From Myxococcales bacterium (GTDB lineage Bacteria; Myxococcota; Polyangia; HGW-17; SLPX01), in NCBI GenBank assembly GCA_007131745.1, contig SLPX01000077.1, forward strand, positions 1 through 43,902: a DNA stretch of 43,902 bases, in the 5' to 3' direction. A program made the position numbers and the translations under genes. The notes below the pieces were generated by a model. That model saw only the letters and a list, made by a program, of their open reading frames with translations. It was not told the DNA's origin and searched no databases. Positions 25,135 through 34,536 of the stretch are shown in pieces. How positions within the stretch are numbered: position 1 is the stretch's first letter; each line of letters opens with the position of its first letter.

Positions 25135-28100
25135 ATGGCAAAGAACGGAAAAAAAGAGGAAAAAAAGAACACAAAAGAAGAAAAGAAAAACACGGAAAGA
25201 TCCGTGGATGAAAACGAAAAAAACGATGATGTGAGTTCGGATAAAAACGACGAGTCAGACGTAAAAACGAGATCGGTAATAAACAAGGTTGATGGGCCGA
25301 CCTTGGGAAAATTGCATTTCACTGAGTCTTTCGCCGGTTTGGCGGCAATGGTTTTTGCTGTCATTGTCATCGCTTGGACCCGCAACTACGTTCTTCAAAT
25401 AGGTGCACTCGCCCTTGGATTGTTGGGATTGCGCGTTTTGGGGGAACGGATACGGCCGGTTTTGAAGTACCCGTTTCCTTTGGGGGAAATCTATTCGGTG
25501 AATGCGGGGCTGGACTGGAACAAGGTTTTGAAAGAAAGCGCCGGTCCGCTGGTGCTGATAGGTTTGACCCTGGTATTGTACCATCCACTGCTTCAAGGTT
25601 TCATGCCCTTGAGCGGGGATCACACGGTGCATCAGTATAAAGCATACATAACCGCTGAACACATGATTCCCTCCGGCAGGCTGATGGGGTGGTCCATGTT
25701 TTCCGGGGCCGGTTATCCAGCTGGACAACTCTATCCGATCCTGGGCGAATTGTGGGTCTCATTGATCAGGTATGCGACGTTCAAAAGTCTTTCATGGGAA
25801 GCAACCTACGCTATAGCGTTTTTGGGGGTTTTGCTTTTTCTGCATCTGGCACCCTACTACATCGGAAGAAAATTGTATGGTCCGGTTGCAGGGCTGCTTT
25901 TCGGATTGTTCGTGATGACGGATATGGGAGGATTTCGGGAAGGAGGGTTCATCTTCACCATTTACTACGGCGTTTGGCCTCTCGCGGTGGGAGTGACGTT
26001 CAGCCTGTTGGCCCTTGAGCGTTTGATAAACCTGAAAGATGGACTGAAGGGGATGGTTTCTTACAGCTTGATGGTGATGTTTGCATTGCTGTCGCATCCG
26101 ATTTCGCTCATTTTCTTGTTTATAGCAGTTCCTGTTTATGCTTTTTACATGCATTTTCGGCACAACAAACCGGGTTTATGGTTCAAGGGATTCGCCGGGG
26201 CGGCTCTGGGCGCGGGGTTGGCCGCGTTTTGGTTTTTGCCGTATCTCATGCTGGCCTCGGATTTTTCAGCCAGTGTGAGCAATTTATGGAAGCCTCTTCC
26301 GGAAGCGGCCCGAGCCTTTGTGAGTGGAGGGTTTTACGAGGGAGCATGGCCGTGGGCCCTTGTCACCGGAACTCTGGGATTAATTGCGTGGGTAGCGGAC
26401 CGCCGACCGGCAGGAGTTTTTCTGGCCGCGCTTGCAGCCATCTTGGTAACCGCGGCTTCACTAACTGTGTATGGGGGAACAGGCGTGGAGAACTGGCTGG
26501 GACCTATACGACACATGCAGTTTCAGCGTTTCGTGATATTCATCAAGATGCTGCTGTTTCTTGCAGGCGGAGCGCTTGTGCAGCGACTTTTCATTGGAAT
26601 CGGTCCAGGAAAAGACGGAGAGGAGAGTCCGCCGCTTTTACGCATGCCGAAAAGTCGACCGGTCCGCGAAACCGATGAAACCCTTTCAGGCCTCTTGAAA
26701 TTGAGGCTCCGGCAAGCTGTGCCGTGCCTTGTTCTGGCGCCTTTGACCATACCGCTTCTGATGGCTCTTTGGAGCGAACGATTTGCGCCGGTTTCCGATA
26801 TTCAGACCAGGAAGACAAGAGCCGGATCTACAGAAGATCTCGAACGTCTTTTGAAGGAAATCGAAGTCAGGGAAAAAGCGAGAGGCACTGATGATTCGAA
26901 TAGTTCAGGCAAGAGGCCGTTTTTCAGGGTCGCGTATTGGACTGATTTCAATGATCACTCCCTGGCCGCCGGCCCGGTGATGAGCGGTCTGCCGCAAGTA
27001 AAATGTTCTTTCATACCTTCGGAGACGTTCAAGTATCTTGCAAACCCATCTCCTTCACAGGTGCCGCGTACAGCAAAAGACTTCGAGGTGTTGAACGTTA
27101 AATATATCATCGCGGTTAAGCGCCTTCCCTACACGATGATCGACAGTCCTCCCCTGGCGAGGAGCGGCCCGTTGACCCTCTATGAATTTCCGGGTTACCG
27201 TGGGGAACATGCCACATTGCTTGGACCGGGCACAGTGGAGACCGTAAGGTTTTCCGATGAGGAGATCCGGCTCAGGGTAAGCGGTGTGGAACCCGGAACT
27301 CCCCTTGTGCTGCACACTGCACACTTTGCAAACTGGAGAGCGATGCAGGGGGGTAAGCGCTTGAAGATCTCACCTTATGACGAGTTGGCGCCCAATGTTC
27401 CCGGATTGATGAAAGTGCAGGTGAGCGACGGTGAAGTGGTTTTTTCATACAGCCGGGGTATGTTGGGTGTGTTTTCCAAGCTCATTACTTTCCTGAGCCT
27501 GCTTTTGTGCGCGTCCATTGTTCTCGTGCGGAGGAAGAACGTTCGCGCTCTTGCAGGGTGGAAAAAACTAGAGACCATTGAAAGAAAATACCACCGCAAG
27601 CTTGTAGTCGCGGGAACAGTTCTGCTTCTGTCCATTCCGGTCCTTTTTTTGATCAAGTGGATGCGCTCGCCCGAAATCCCGAAGGACGGACGTTCACTGA
27701 CATGGGATCTGGACCGAGCCGAGGTTTACATCCGGCATGATGACGGGTCACGCAAGCGTTGCAGGTTCTTTGTGGACGGGCGGTTTCTGTGCGGAACCAA
27801 GAGTTACCAGTATGTAGGCCCCGTTTCCGAGGAGTGGGGACTCAAAAACCGGCGGGGACTGTGGGCACATCCCCACCCCGGAGGAGTCTTGGTTATTGAA
27901 TACCCGGACACCCTGATCGGGGAAGGTCTGTCCCTGGAATGGGGACTTTTGCAATCCTCGGCCGGCGGCGCCGGTGTTGTACAAATGCAGGTTTTGATCG
28001 ATGATCACCGGCTCACGAATATCAAGCACTCTAATACCGGTTGGAGCGGACCGCGCGTACTTCCGACCGAAAAGTGGAAAGGCAAAAAGAAAACCGTGCG

Positions 28101-28167
28101 TTTCGAGATCAGCGCAGGAGACATCAGTGCCCGTCATTTTGCCTTTGACGCGCGAATTTTGCCGTAG
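25135..28167 (+). CDS. Very large polytopic membrane protein, GT-C-like (YfhO / PTPS-related membrane family)
   Basis: A 1010-residue protein. Residues 1-50 are a low-complexity Lys/Glu/Asp tail. About a dozen membrane helices follow to about 490, then a large exported domain (about 570-770), another helix (about 782-800), one more at about 822-840, and a C-terminal beta-rich domain. The first long loop carries LSGDHTVHQYKAYI (Asp162, His163) and GWSMFSGAGYPAGQLYP. Both are typical of the large membrane proteins labelled '6-pyruvoyl-tetrahydropterin synthase-related' and of YfhO-like GT-C proteins. The acidic loop fits a lipid-linked sugar transferase; the substrate is unknown. It starts 5 bp after the radical SAM gene, so co-transcription is very likely. 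Confidence 0.8.
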   Translation: MAKNGKKEEKKNTKEEKKNTERSVDENEKNDDVSSDKNDESDVKTRSVINKVDGPTLGKLHFTESFAGLAAMVFAVIVIAWTRNYVLQIGALALGLLGLRVLGERIRPVLKYPFPLGEIYSVNAGLDWNKVLKESAGPLVLIGLTLVLYHPLLQGFMPLSGDHTVHQYKAYITAEHMIPSGRLMGWSMFSGAGYPAGQLYPILGELWVSLIRYATFKSLSWEATYAIAFLGVLLFLHLAPYYIGRKLYGPVAGLLFGLFVMTDMGGFREGGFIFTIYYGVWPLAVGVTFSLLALERLINLKDGLKGMVSYSLMVMFALLSHPISLIFLFIAVPVYAFYMHFRHNKPGLWFKGFAGAALGAGLAAFWFLPYLMLASDFSASVSNLWKPLPEAARAFVSGGFYEGAWPWALVTGTLGLIAWVADRRPAGVFLAALAAILVTAASLTVYGGTGVENWLGPIRHMQFQRFVIFIKMLLFLAGGALVQRLFIGIGPGKDGEESPPLLRMPKSRPVRETDETLSGLLKLRLRQAVPCLVLAPLTIPLLMALWSERFAPVSDIQTRKTRAGSTEDLERLLKEIEVREKARGTDDSNSSGKRPFFRVAYWTDFNDHSLAAGPVMSGLPQVKCSFIPSETFKYLANPSPSQVPRTAKDFEVLNVKYIIAVKRLPYTMIDSPPLARSGPLTLYEFPGYRGEHATLLGPGTVETVRFSDEEIRLRVSGVEPGTPLVLHTAHFANWRAMQGGKRLKISPYDELAPNVPGLMKVQVSDGEVVFSYSRGMLGVFSKLITFLSLLLCASIVLVRRKNVRALAGWKKLETIERKYHRKLVVAGTVLLLSIPVLFLIKWMRSPEIPKDGRSLTWDLDRAEVYIRHDDGSRKRCRFFVDGRFLCGTKSYQYVGPVSEEWGLKNRRGLWAHPHPGGVLVIEYPDTLIGEGLSLEWGLLQSSAGGAGVVQMQVLIDDHRLTNIKHSNTGWSGPRVLPTEKWKGKKKTVRFEISAGDISARHFAFDARILP

Positions 28168-28236
28168 CAAATTGAATCAATAACCGGCCGGGTGAAAACC
28201 GCTTCGTATGAAACCTGTATGTGAAATACGACCGTC

Positions 28237-30003
28237 ATGACTCAGAAATCCGCCCATTTCGAAAACCCTGAGCAAAATAAAGCTTTACGGAAAACCGGAG
28301 TCCGTTTCCGGATCCGTAAAGATGTGCTCAGCGTAGAAGCGCTTCGTCCATATCTTCCCTACCTTCCGTTTTTTATCCTTTCGCTCGCAGCCCTTGTGAA
28401 GCTTTACCAGGTGTTTTTTCTGCGCATGACCTATCCGCTGGACCTGGAATGGATGGAAGGAGGCACGCTCGTTCACGCTCTTCGCATCATGGATGGGCGC
28501 CCTGTCTACGCGGAACCATCGGTGGAATTCGTAAGTTTTCTTTATACGCCTCTTTACCCGGCCGTATTGGCTTTTCTGGGAAGGATTTTCGGGCTGGGTT
28601 ACTTCTTGGGTCGTATGGTGTCAGTGGTTTCTTTCAGCGCTGCGTGTGTTTTGGGGGTTCTGTGGGTGCGGTCATCTGCGGACGGTTACGAAGATGAACG
28701 GCTTAAACCTTTGGCCTTGTGCGCGGGATTGGCAGCGTGCGCGATTACCGCGACGGCCTATCCTTTCTGCGGCTGGTGGTACGACCTCGTAAGGGCGGAC
28801 TCCCTATGGCTGGCCCTCGTGGTTTGGGGTTGTTTCATGGTCCGACCGGCCGGGCTGAGAAAAAGCAGACACATCACAGTTCGAGTCGCTTTTGGAGCGG
28901 TTCTCCTGACGGCCGCGGTATTCACCAAGCAAACCGCGGTTCCCTTTATAGTGGCTACAATCGTGGGCATGGCGCTTACCGCTCCCTGGAAGATGACGCT
29001 GTTGTTCGCGGGTGTTTGCGCAACCCTGGTTTCCGTTCTTGTGTTTCTGGGCCAGCGCCTGACCGACGGGTGGTTTTGGATATACGTGTACCAGCTTCAC
29101 CAGAGCCATGAATTCCTGTGGGAACGCGTGTGGCCCGAAACTCCCCGGGTGCTTATGAATTGGGGCTTCCCCGTATTTTTCGTGGTTGTATCATGGCCGA
29201 TTATTGCGTTGATGAAACGCTGGATTTCAAAGGATGCACTCTTCGTATTTCTCTTGTCGGGTTGCGGGGCTGCGGTTGCGGTGGTGGGAAGCGCCACCCA
29301 GGGGGCATACGACAACGCGTACATTCCAGCTGTTTTCTTTGGAGCGCTCATGGGCGCTGTCGCTGTAGTGGATGTAGCGGGCATGTTGGGCGGGGGACGA
29401 AGAGATCGGTCCGCCGGATATCGCATTCCGGCACCCCGGCTGTGGACCTCACAAAACCCTTTGGTTGAAGAGAAACCCGAAAACCATTCCAGCGAAAAGT
29501 TTTCCAAAGGCGGACCTTCATGGATTGGGCCGATTCTGGGACTCGCCGGGCTGGGGATTCTTTCGGCGCAGGTTATTACAACCTGGTTCGCTCCGGCTCC
29601 AGGGGTGCCTTCAGTAGACGATGTGAATGCAGCACATCGGTTCGTGTCTTACCTGAAAAGCAAGGGTCCGGATGTATTCGTTCCCTACCACCCTTATTAC
29701 AACGTGATAGCTGGAGGCCGGGGGCATCTGCACGTAATGGGAATAAACGACGCTTACGCTTGGGCGAGCTACATCACCAAAGACCCCGAAAGAGACAAGA
29801 AAATCAAGGCCCGGTTCATGGAAAGTTTGAGAAGATCATTTTTGGAACAAAGATGGTCCACGGTGATTCACGACCGGACTTTTACACACCAATTCCCCGG
29901 ATTGACGAGGGCGTACCGGAGGGTGGAAGACCTGGGAGAAAGAGCGCCGGGAATGTTGACCGGCAACGAATGCCGACCCCGGTACATCTGGCTTCCACGG
30001 TAG
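28237..30003 (+). CDS. GT-C-type integral membrane glycosyltransferase (GT39/ArnT-like)
   Basis: A 588-residue polytopic protein. The first membrane segment (about 40-60) is followed by the loop PLDLEWMEGGTLVHALRIMDG, in which Asp69, Glu71 and Glu74 sit where GT-C enzymes carry their catalytic acidic residues. Further helices run to about 390. One helix at about 430-450 and an exported C-terminal domain with a Tyr/His-rich stretch (FVPYHPYYNVIAGGRGHLH) complete it. Such enzymes move a sugar from a polyprenyl-phosphate carrier to a lipid, glycan or protein on the outer face of the inner membrane. It lies 69 bp after the larger GT-C-like protein and 29 bp before the mannosidase gene. ATG at 28237 lacks a clear ribosome-binding site. 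Confidence 0.8.
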   Translation: MTQKSAHFENPEQNKALRKTGVRFRIRKDVLSVEALRPYLPYLPFFILSLAALVKLYQVFFLRMTYPLDLEWMEGGTLVHALRIMDGRPVYAEPSVEFVSFLYTPLYPAVLAFLGRIFGLGYFLGRMVSVVSFSAACVLGVLWVRSSADGYEDERLKPLALCAGLAACAITATAYPFCGWWYDLVRADSLWLALVVWGCFMVRPAGLRKSRHITVRVAFGAVLLTAAVFTKQTAVPFIVATIVGMALTAPWKMTLLFAGVCATLVSVLVFLGQRLTDGWFWIYVYQLHQSHEFLWERVWPETPRVLMNWGFPVFFVVVSWPIIALMKRWISKDALFVFLLSGCGAAVAVVGSATQGAYDNAYIPAVFFGALMGAVAVVDVAGMLGGGRRDRSAGYRIPAPRLWTSQNPLVEEKPENHSSEKFSKGGPSWIGPILGLAGLGILSAQVITTWFAPAPGVPSVDDVNAAHRFVSYLKSKGPDVFVPYHPYYNVIAGGRGHLHVMGINDAYAWASYITKDPERDKKIKARFMESLRRSFLEQRWSTVIHDRTFTHQFPGLTRAYRRVEDLGERAPGMLTGNECRPRYIWLPR

Positions 30004-30032
30004 AAATACGAAAGAGTCACGGGAGAAAGAAC

Positions 30033-33000
30033 ATGACCGGTTATTCCCTTCGCAGCCGTTTTCAAAAGATTGTGGTGTTGCGGGTGAAAAAAGTTTTGAA
30101 GGACTTGTACAAAAAGATATGGCTGGAAGACCGGGATCTGGAGGTTATGGGCGGACCGCTAAACGACGTTTTTTTGTCCTTGGAAAAGGCAAAACAACAG
30201 CCCATGAGGCGGGTTGAAAAAGGAGAGTTGTTTGGGGGACCCGGAAACACGTGGAAGCAACGGTGGTTCAAGGTGAAAATCAATGGAGCGGGGGTGAATG
30301 AACGCGGAAACAGGGTTCTTTTCTGGAACAGCGGGGGTGAAACCACTGTTTATCACCGCGGAATTCCCTGGGCCGGGATCGACGTGGCGCACAGATACTG
30401 CGTGGTTCCGGATGATGAATGCGAACTATGGATGGACACGGGAGTTTATGAGACCGGCATCATGGCCGATGCCAATGAAAAACGCATTGATGAATTCGGC
30501 TGCCGCTTCGACGGAGCCCAACTGTGCCTGCGGAACCAAGACTGTTGGGATTTTTACTGGGATGTGCGCTGCCTGGCCGATCTGATGAATCTTTTGGTCA
30601 AAAAGCATTTGCGCGAAGGATCGGACGACGACGGCAAATACATGGAGGATCCGGTCGAGGTCCCCGTGGTTTTGAGATACCTTTTGGAAAAACTGGATCG
30701 AGTCTGCGACTCTCTTGAAACCGGGTCCGCGACCCATGGACGTGAGCTTGTCGACGAAATGTACAGCCGGCTCAAGACAACACCCTGGCAGGGGGAGGCC
30801 GCTCTTTGCGGTCACTGCCACATCGATCCGGTATGGCTCTGGCCGGAAAAAGTGGGGGTACGAAAAAGCGTTCATTCAATCGCAACGGCAGTGAGACTTT
30901 TGGAACGTTACCCCGAGCTTTTATTTACTCAGAGCCAGGCCGCTCTCTACCGGGCGGTCGAAAATGTTGAGCCTGAATTGATCCGGCAGGTCCGCTCGCT
31001 CATTGACAAAGGAAAGTGGGAAGCCACCGGGGGAATGGAGGTTGAAAGCGACGTGAACCTGCCCTGTGGTGAAGGCCTCGTAAGGACAATAGTCCTCGGA
31101 CAAGAAAAATTCGCGTCTTTGCGCGGGGGAGAAAATTGCCGAACACTCTGGCTGCCCGATGTTTTCGGTTTTTCGAATTGTTTGCCGCAGATCATGAATC
31201 TTGCCGGGTTGGACAGCTTTTTTACCACCAAGTTGAACTGGTCCGCGTTGAATCGTTTTCCACACAGCGCATTTTGGTGGCGCGGACCCGACGGCTCAAA
31301 GGTTCTCTCGTTTCTTTGCCCTACAACATACACAGGAACTGTTGACCCTGAAAACCTTGTAAAATCAGTGGAAAAACAGCGGCAGACCGGCATTTTTCCA
31401 AAAACCCTGCTGCCGCAGGGTTTCGGCGACGGGGGCGGCGGGCCGACCGAGGCGATGTGCGAAAGGGCCCGTCGTTTTTCCGACCTGGCCTGCATTCCAA
31501 AAACCAGCTGGACCAAGGTGGAGGATTTCTTCAAAGAGTTGCGATCTTTTGCGGATCATCTGCCAACATACGAAGGTGAACTCTACCTGGAGTACCACCG
31601 TGGAGTTCACACCTCGCAGGCCGCTCTCAAATACAACTACCGGCGCGCTGAGCGAGCTCTACAGGCAAGAGAAGGGGCGGACGCAATTTTGGGACATGGA
31701 CCGTCAACCGATTCGTCATGGGAGCGCGTCTGCTTTGCGCAGTTTCACGACGCGCTTCCCGGATCCTCTTGCACCGAGGTCTATGAAGAACTCGGACCCG
31801 AGATGAAAAACATCGCTGATACCCAGTTTGCAAAAGCCGCAGAACAACTCGAACAATCAAGGGGAATCCTCCCAAACGGGGGGGTGAGCTTTTTCAACCC
31901 CCTGCTTTTACCTGTAACTCGGCCCATAAACGTCAATCTGAACAACGAAAAGGAGATTCTCTGTTGGGCGCCGGCGGGACCCATGGAGACCGTTGAACCG
32001 TTTGAACAAGGCCGGAAAAGCATTCCGGACATCCCTTGGAGCGTTAGCCAAGGGTCCCTTGATAACGGTTTGACAAGAGCATCCTTTGACGATCGAGGAA
32101 GGCTGTGCAGCCTGAATGTCTATGGAAAAGAACTGCAATTCTCGGAACCCGCGGACCTGGTCCTGTACCCGGACCATCCTGCTGATTGGGATGCATGGGA
32201 TATCGACCGCCACACTCTTGAACTGGGTGTGCGGCTGGGTGGATGCGGAGCGCTTCGGATTATCGAACAAGGTCCGGTGAGAGCAGTACTCGAAGGCAGG
32301 GTGAAAATCGGCGATGCGAGCAGCGCGACCGTTCGTTTCGCTCTTGAAGCGGGAAATCCGGACTTGATGATAGAAATGGATGTGAATTGGAATGAATCAC
32401 ATCGCTTGTTGAAGTACCACGTTTTCACTCGGTACATGGGCCGTTCGGCCAGGTATGGCTGCCCGTTCGGCTCAGTGCTGCGGCCCCAAAAACCGGGTTC
32501 GGATATTGACGACGCCATGTGGGAAGTTCCAGGATCCCGCTGGGCCGCGGTTTTCGACGAGGGAGAGCGGGATGGGCTCGCTCTTATAACGGAAGCCAAG
32601 TACGGCTTTTCCTGCCGGGACGGCAACCTGGGTCTCAGCCTTCTGCGATCACCTACTTACCCTGATCCGCACGCAGACAGGGGCCGTCATATGATCAGGT
32701 TCGCGGTGGGACGCCATTTCACGTTAACCGCAGGAGGTCGCGTTTCCACCCCTGCGCGGGCGGAAACTCTATTCGGCCCAAGGGTGATAAGCAGGGCCAA
32801 GCCCGCTCCTTCTCCCCTGTGGCTGGACAAAATCGGCTCGCTCGTACCTTCCTGGATCGCGCCTTCGCAAAAAGATGAGGGTGTGATAATCCGCGTCCAT
32901 GAAACCGCTGGTCGTAGAGGCACCGCCCTTCTCAATTTGATGAAAAAACCAAGTGAAGTAAGTCTGGTGGACTTTTTGGAGCGGCCAATCGGGACGCTTC

Positions 33001-33074
33001 GAACAAAAGACGCGGACACCTACGCAATCGACTATTCCCCCTACCGGATCCTGAACATCAAGATATTGGGTTAG
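30033..33074 (+). CDS. GH38 family alpha-mannosidase
   Basis: A 1013-residue glycoside hydrolase of family 38. The zinc-binding GHCHIDPVWLWP (His263, Asp265) and nucleophile-bearing LWLPDVFGFS (Asp376) are intact. The later QFHDALPGSSCTEVYEE (third zinc histidine) and the large C-terminal beta domain are also family-typical. The enzyme removes alpha-linked mannose. No signal peptide is seen, so it probably acts in the cytoplasm. The ATG at 30033 has GGGAG 8 bp upstream. The frame is open further into the preceding gene, but that part is a shadow of the glycosyltransferase. Its place behind two GT-C-like proteins suggests turnover or trimming of a mannose-containing surface glycan, an inference. 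Confidence 0.92.
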   Translation: MTGYSLRSRFQKIVVLRVKKVLKDLYKKIWLEDRDLEVMGGPLNDVFLSLEKAKQQPMRRVEKGELFGGPGNTWKQRWFKVKINGAGVNERGNRVLFWNSGGETTVYHRGIPWAGIDVAHRYCVVPDDECELWMDTGVYETGIMADANEKRIDEFGCRFDGAQLCLRNQDCWDFYWDVRCLADLMNLLVKKHLREGSDDDGKYMEDPVEVPVVLRYLLEKLDRVCDSLETGSATHGRELVDEMYSRLKTTPWQGEAALCGHCHIDPVWLWPEKVGVRKSVHSIATAVRLLERYPELLFTQSQAALYRAVENVEPELIRQVRSLIDKGKWEATGGMEVESDVNLPCGEGLVRTIVLGQEKFASLRGGENCRTLWLPDVFGFSNCLPQIMNLAGLDSFFTTKLNWSALNRFPHSAFWWRGPDGSKVLSFLCPTTYTGTVDPENLVKSVEKQRQTGIFPKTLLPQGFGDGGGGPTEAMCERARRFSDLACIPKTSWTKVEDFFKELRSFADHLPTYEGELYLEYHRGVHTSQAALKYNYRRAERALQAREGADAILGHGPSTDSSWERVCFAQFHDALPGSSCTEVYEELGPEMKNIADTQFAKAAEQLEQSRGILPNGGVSFFNPLLLPVTRPINVNLNNEKEILCWAPAGPMETVEPFEQGRKSIPDIPWSVSQGSLDNGLTRASFDDRGRLCSLNVYGKELQFSEPADLVLYPDHPADWDAWDIDRHTLELGVRLGGCGALRIIEQGPVRAVLEGRVKIGDASSATVRFALEAGNPDLMIEMDVNWNESHRLLKYHVFTRYMGRSARYGCPFGSVLRPQKPGSDIDDAMWEVPGSRWAAVFDEGERDGLALITEAKYGFSCRDGNLGLSLLRSPTYPDPHADRGRHMIRFAVGRHFTLTAGGRVSTPARAETLFGPRVISRAKPAPSPLWLDKIGSLVPSWIAPSQKDEGVIIRVHETAGRRGTALLNLMKKPSEVSLVDFLERPIGTLRTKDADTYAIDYSPYRILNIKILG

Positions 33075-33228
33075 CAAAAGCTCTTTTGCAGCTTTCCAAA
33101 CCAAATCCCCCAAAAACCACCCTAAAAACAAAGACTTGAAGCAAAAGAAAAAAATTCCGCAACAAATCAATCACGAATCCGAAAACAGGGCTGCACGAGA
33201 TGGATGAAACAAAAAATGGAGAAAAATA

Positions 33229-34482
33229 ATGGAAACATCAAAAAACAAAACAAAACAATCTTCTGAAAACCTCACCAAAAATTCAGGGAAAAAGGAAAAA
33301 CGCCCGCGCCTCTTTGGAAAACTTTTACGCAAATTAGCGGGTGGAGAAGGTGTCTCAAGGCACGAATTTTTTCTGCGATGCGTGCTCTTGATCATGGGAA
33401 TCTTGTCGCTCACAGTCCTTGCAGCAGGAATCGCAATGGCCGGCATGCCGGACGTAGGTGTTCTTACAACCGGCCTGGTAATCACCGTCGGCTGTTTTGC
33501 ACTCGCACTCATGCGTAAGATCCCCCCAACCCTGAGAGCTATCGGAGCCTTTGTTGCATCTCTTGGCGGATTATGGGTCTTATCCTCATTTACCGGCAAG
33601 GACACTATGCCTCAGGTGTACGACTTCGGTCTGGGTGACCTGCCCTTCCTTTTCGTGTTCCTGGCAGGCTTGGGCCTGGTCTTGGCTTTCATGCCGGCTG
33701 CATTTCGGGCCGGTTTGAAGCATAGGCGACTTTACCAGGTCTTAACCGTGGTGGGTTGTTTGGGGATGTCGGCTTATTGGCTCGTTCCAAGAGGATTTTA
33801 CGTTAACACCCTGGATTGTCCGCAAGAAGTCGGGACTGAAATCGAAGATATCCACCGTTATGTAATTCCTGCTGTTGTAGATGGTGATGTCCGCTCTTGT
33901 GATCTGCAAACCCGCATAGTCGAGGGAATTCCGGTTTTCAAACTGAAAGAAGTAATCGAGGATCAGCATGACCACTCAGCCATGTACCACGGATTCGGGC
34001 AGGCCGACGACAACGGCAAAGCCTTTAGAGGCGAGATTTCCCGAACGGATTACGAACGCAACGAAAGTGTGCGCCGCGGACTGAGGTCATTGGAGAAATC
34101 GGCCGTTACGGCTTCTCTTGTCATGAGGGTCGCGCTTCTTCCCTTGTTTCTCCTCTTGATTCCCGCTGTTTTTCTAAAAAAGCCTGGAAGAATTTTGCGG
34201 GCGGTGTTTTCCGGTGGAGCTATAGCGAGTGCTTTCCCCGTTCCTCTTGCAAACACAGGTCTTGTGATCGCTTTCCTGGCTTCGGGCCTGCCCGAGGTGA
34301 GTGAAGCTTCATGGATGGGCGCCATGACAGTGAACCTGGGGATTGCACTCTTTTTTGCGCTGACAATAGCAGCAGGACGCACTCTAGCCTGTTCGTCCAC
34401 GTGCTTTGAGAAAACGACCGAAAGCGAACACAATTTAACCAAAGCGGAAGTTACGGCAACCGGCAACGCATCCGCGTGCTGA
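33229..34482 (+). CDS. Multi-pass membrane protein, unknown function
   Basis: A 417-residue protein. A basic, low-complexity N-terminus (1-45) precedes five membrane segments (about 51-72, 77-95, 103-121, 138-158, 168-187). An exported or cytoplasmic domain of about 95 residues (190-285) holds two cysteines and the His-rich stretch EDQHDHSAMYHGFG, which could bind a metal. Three further membrane segments follow (about 290-312, 323-350, 357-378) before a short polar tail. I recognise no family. GGAG lies 7 bp before the ATG. The gene lies 154 bp downstream of the mannosidase and 54 bp upstream of another orphan gene, all on the same strand. Confidence 0.72.
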   Translation: METSKNKTKQSSENLTKNSGKKEKRPRLFGKLLRKLAGGEGVSRHEFFLRCVLLIMGILSLTVLAAGIAMAGMPDVGVLTTGLVITVGCFALALMRKIPPTLRAIGAFVASLGGLWVLSSFTGKDTMPQVYDFGLGDLPFLFVFLAGLGLVLAFMPAAFRAGLKHRRLYQVLTVVGCLGMSAYWLVPRGFYVNTLDCPQEVGTEIEDIHRYVIPAVVDGDVRSCDLQTRIVEGIPVFKLKEVIEDQHDHSAMYHGFGQADDNGKAFRGEISRTDYERNESVRRGLRSLEKSAVTASLVMRVALLPLFLLLIPAVFLKKPGRILRAVFSGGAIASAFPVPLANTGLVIAFLASGLPEVSEASWMGAMTVNLGIALFFALTIAAGRTLACSSTCFEKTTESEHNLTKAEVTATGNASAC

Positions 34483-34536
34483 ACGTTTCTAAATATTCAA
34501 CACAATTCCCCCGAAACGGACAGAGGAGGAAAGAAA

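Noticed and set aside
29520..30032. Upstream extension of the mannosidase reading frame.
   Set aside because: This part overlaps the glycosyltransferase gene in another frame and lacks GH38 similarity; ATG 30033 has a good ribosome-binding site.
33074..33089. GCAAAA-GCTC-TTTTGC hairpin after the mannosidase gene.
   Set aside because: Stem is A/T-rich and not followed by a T-tract; it may be chance.
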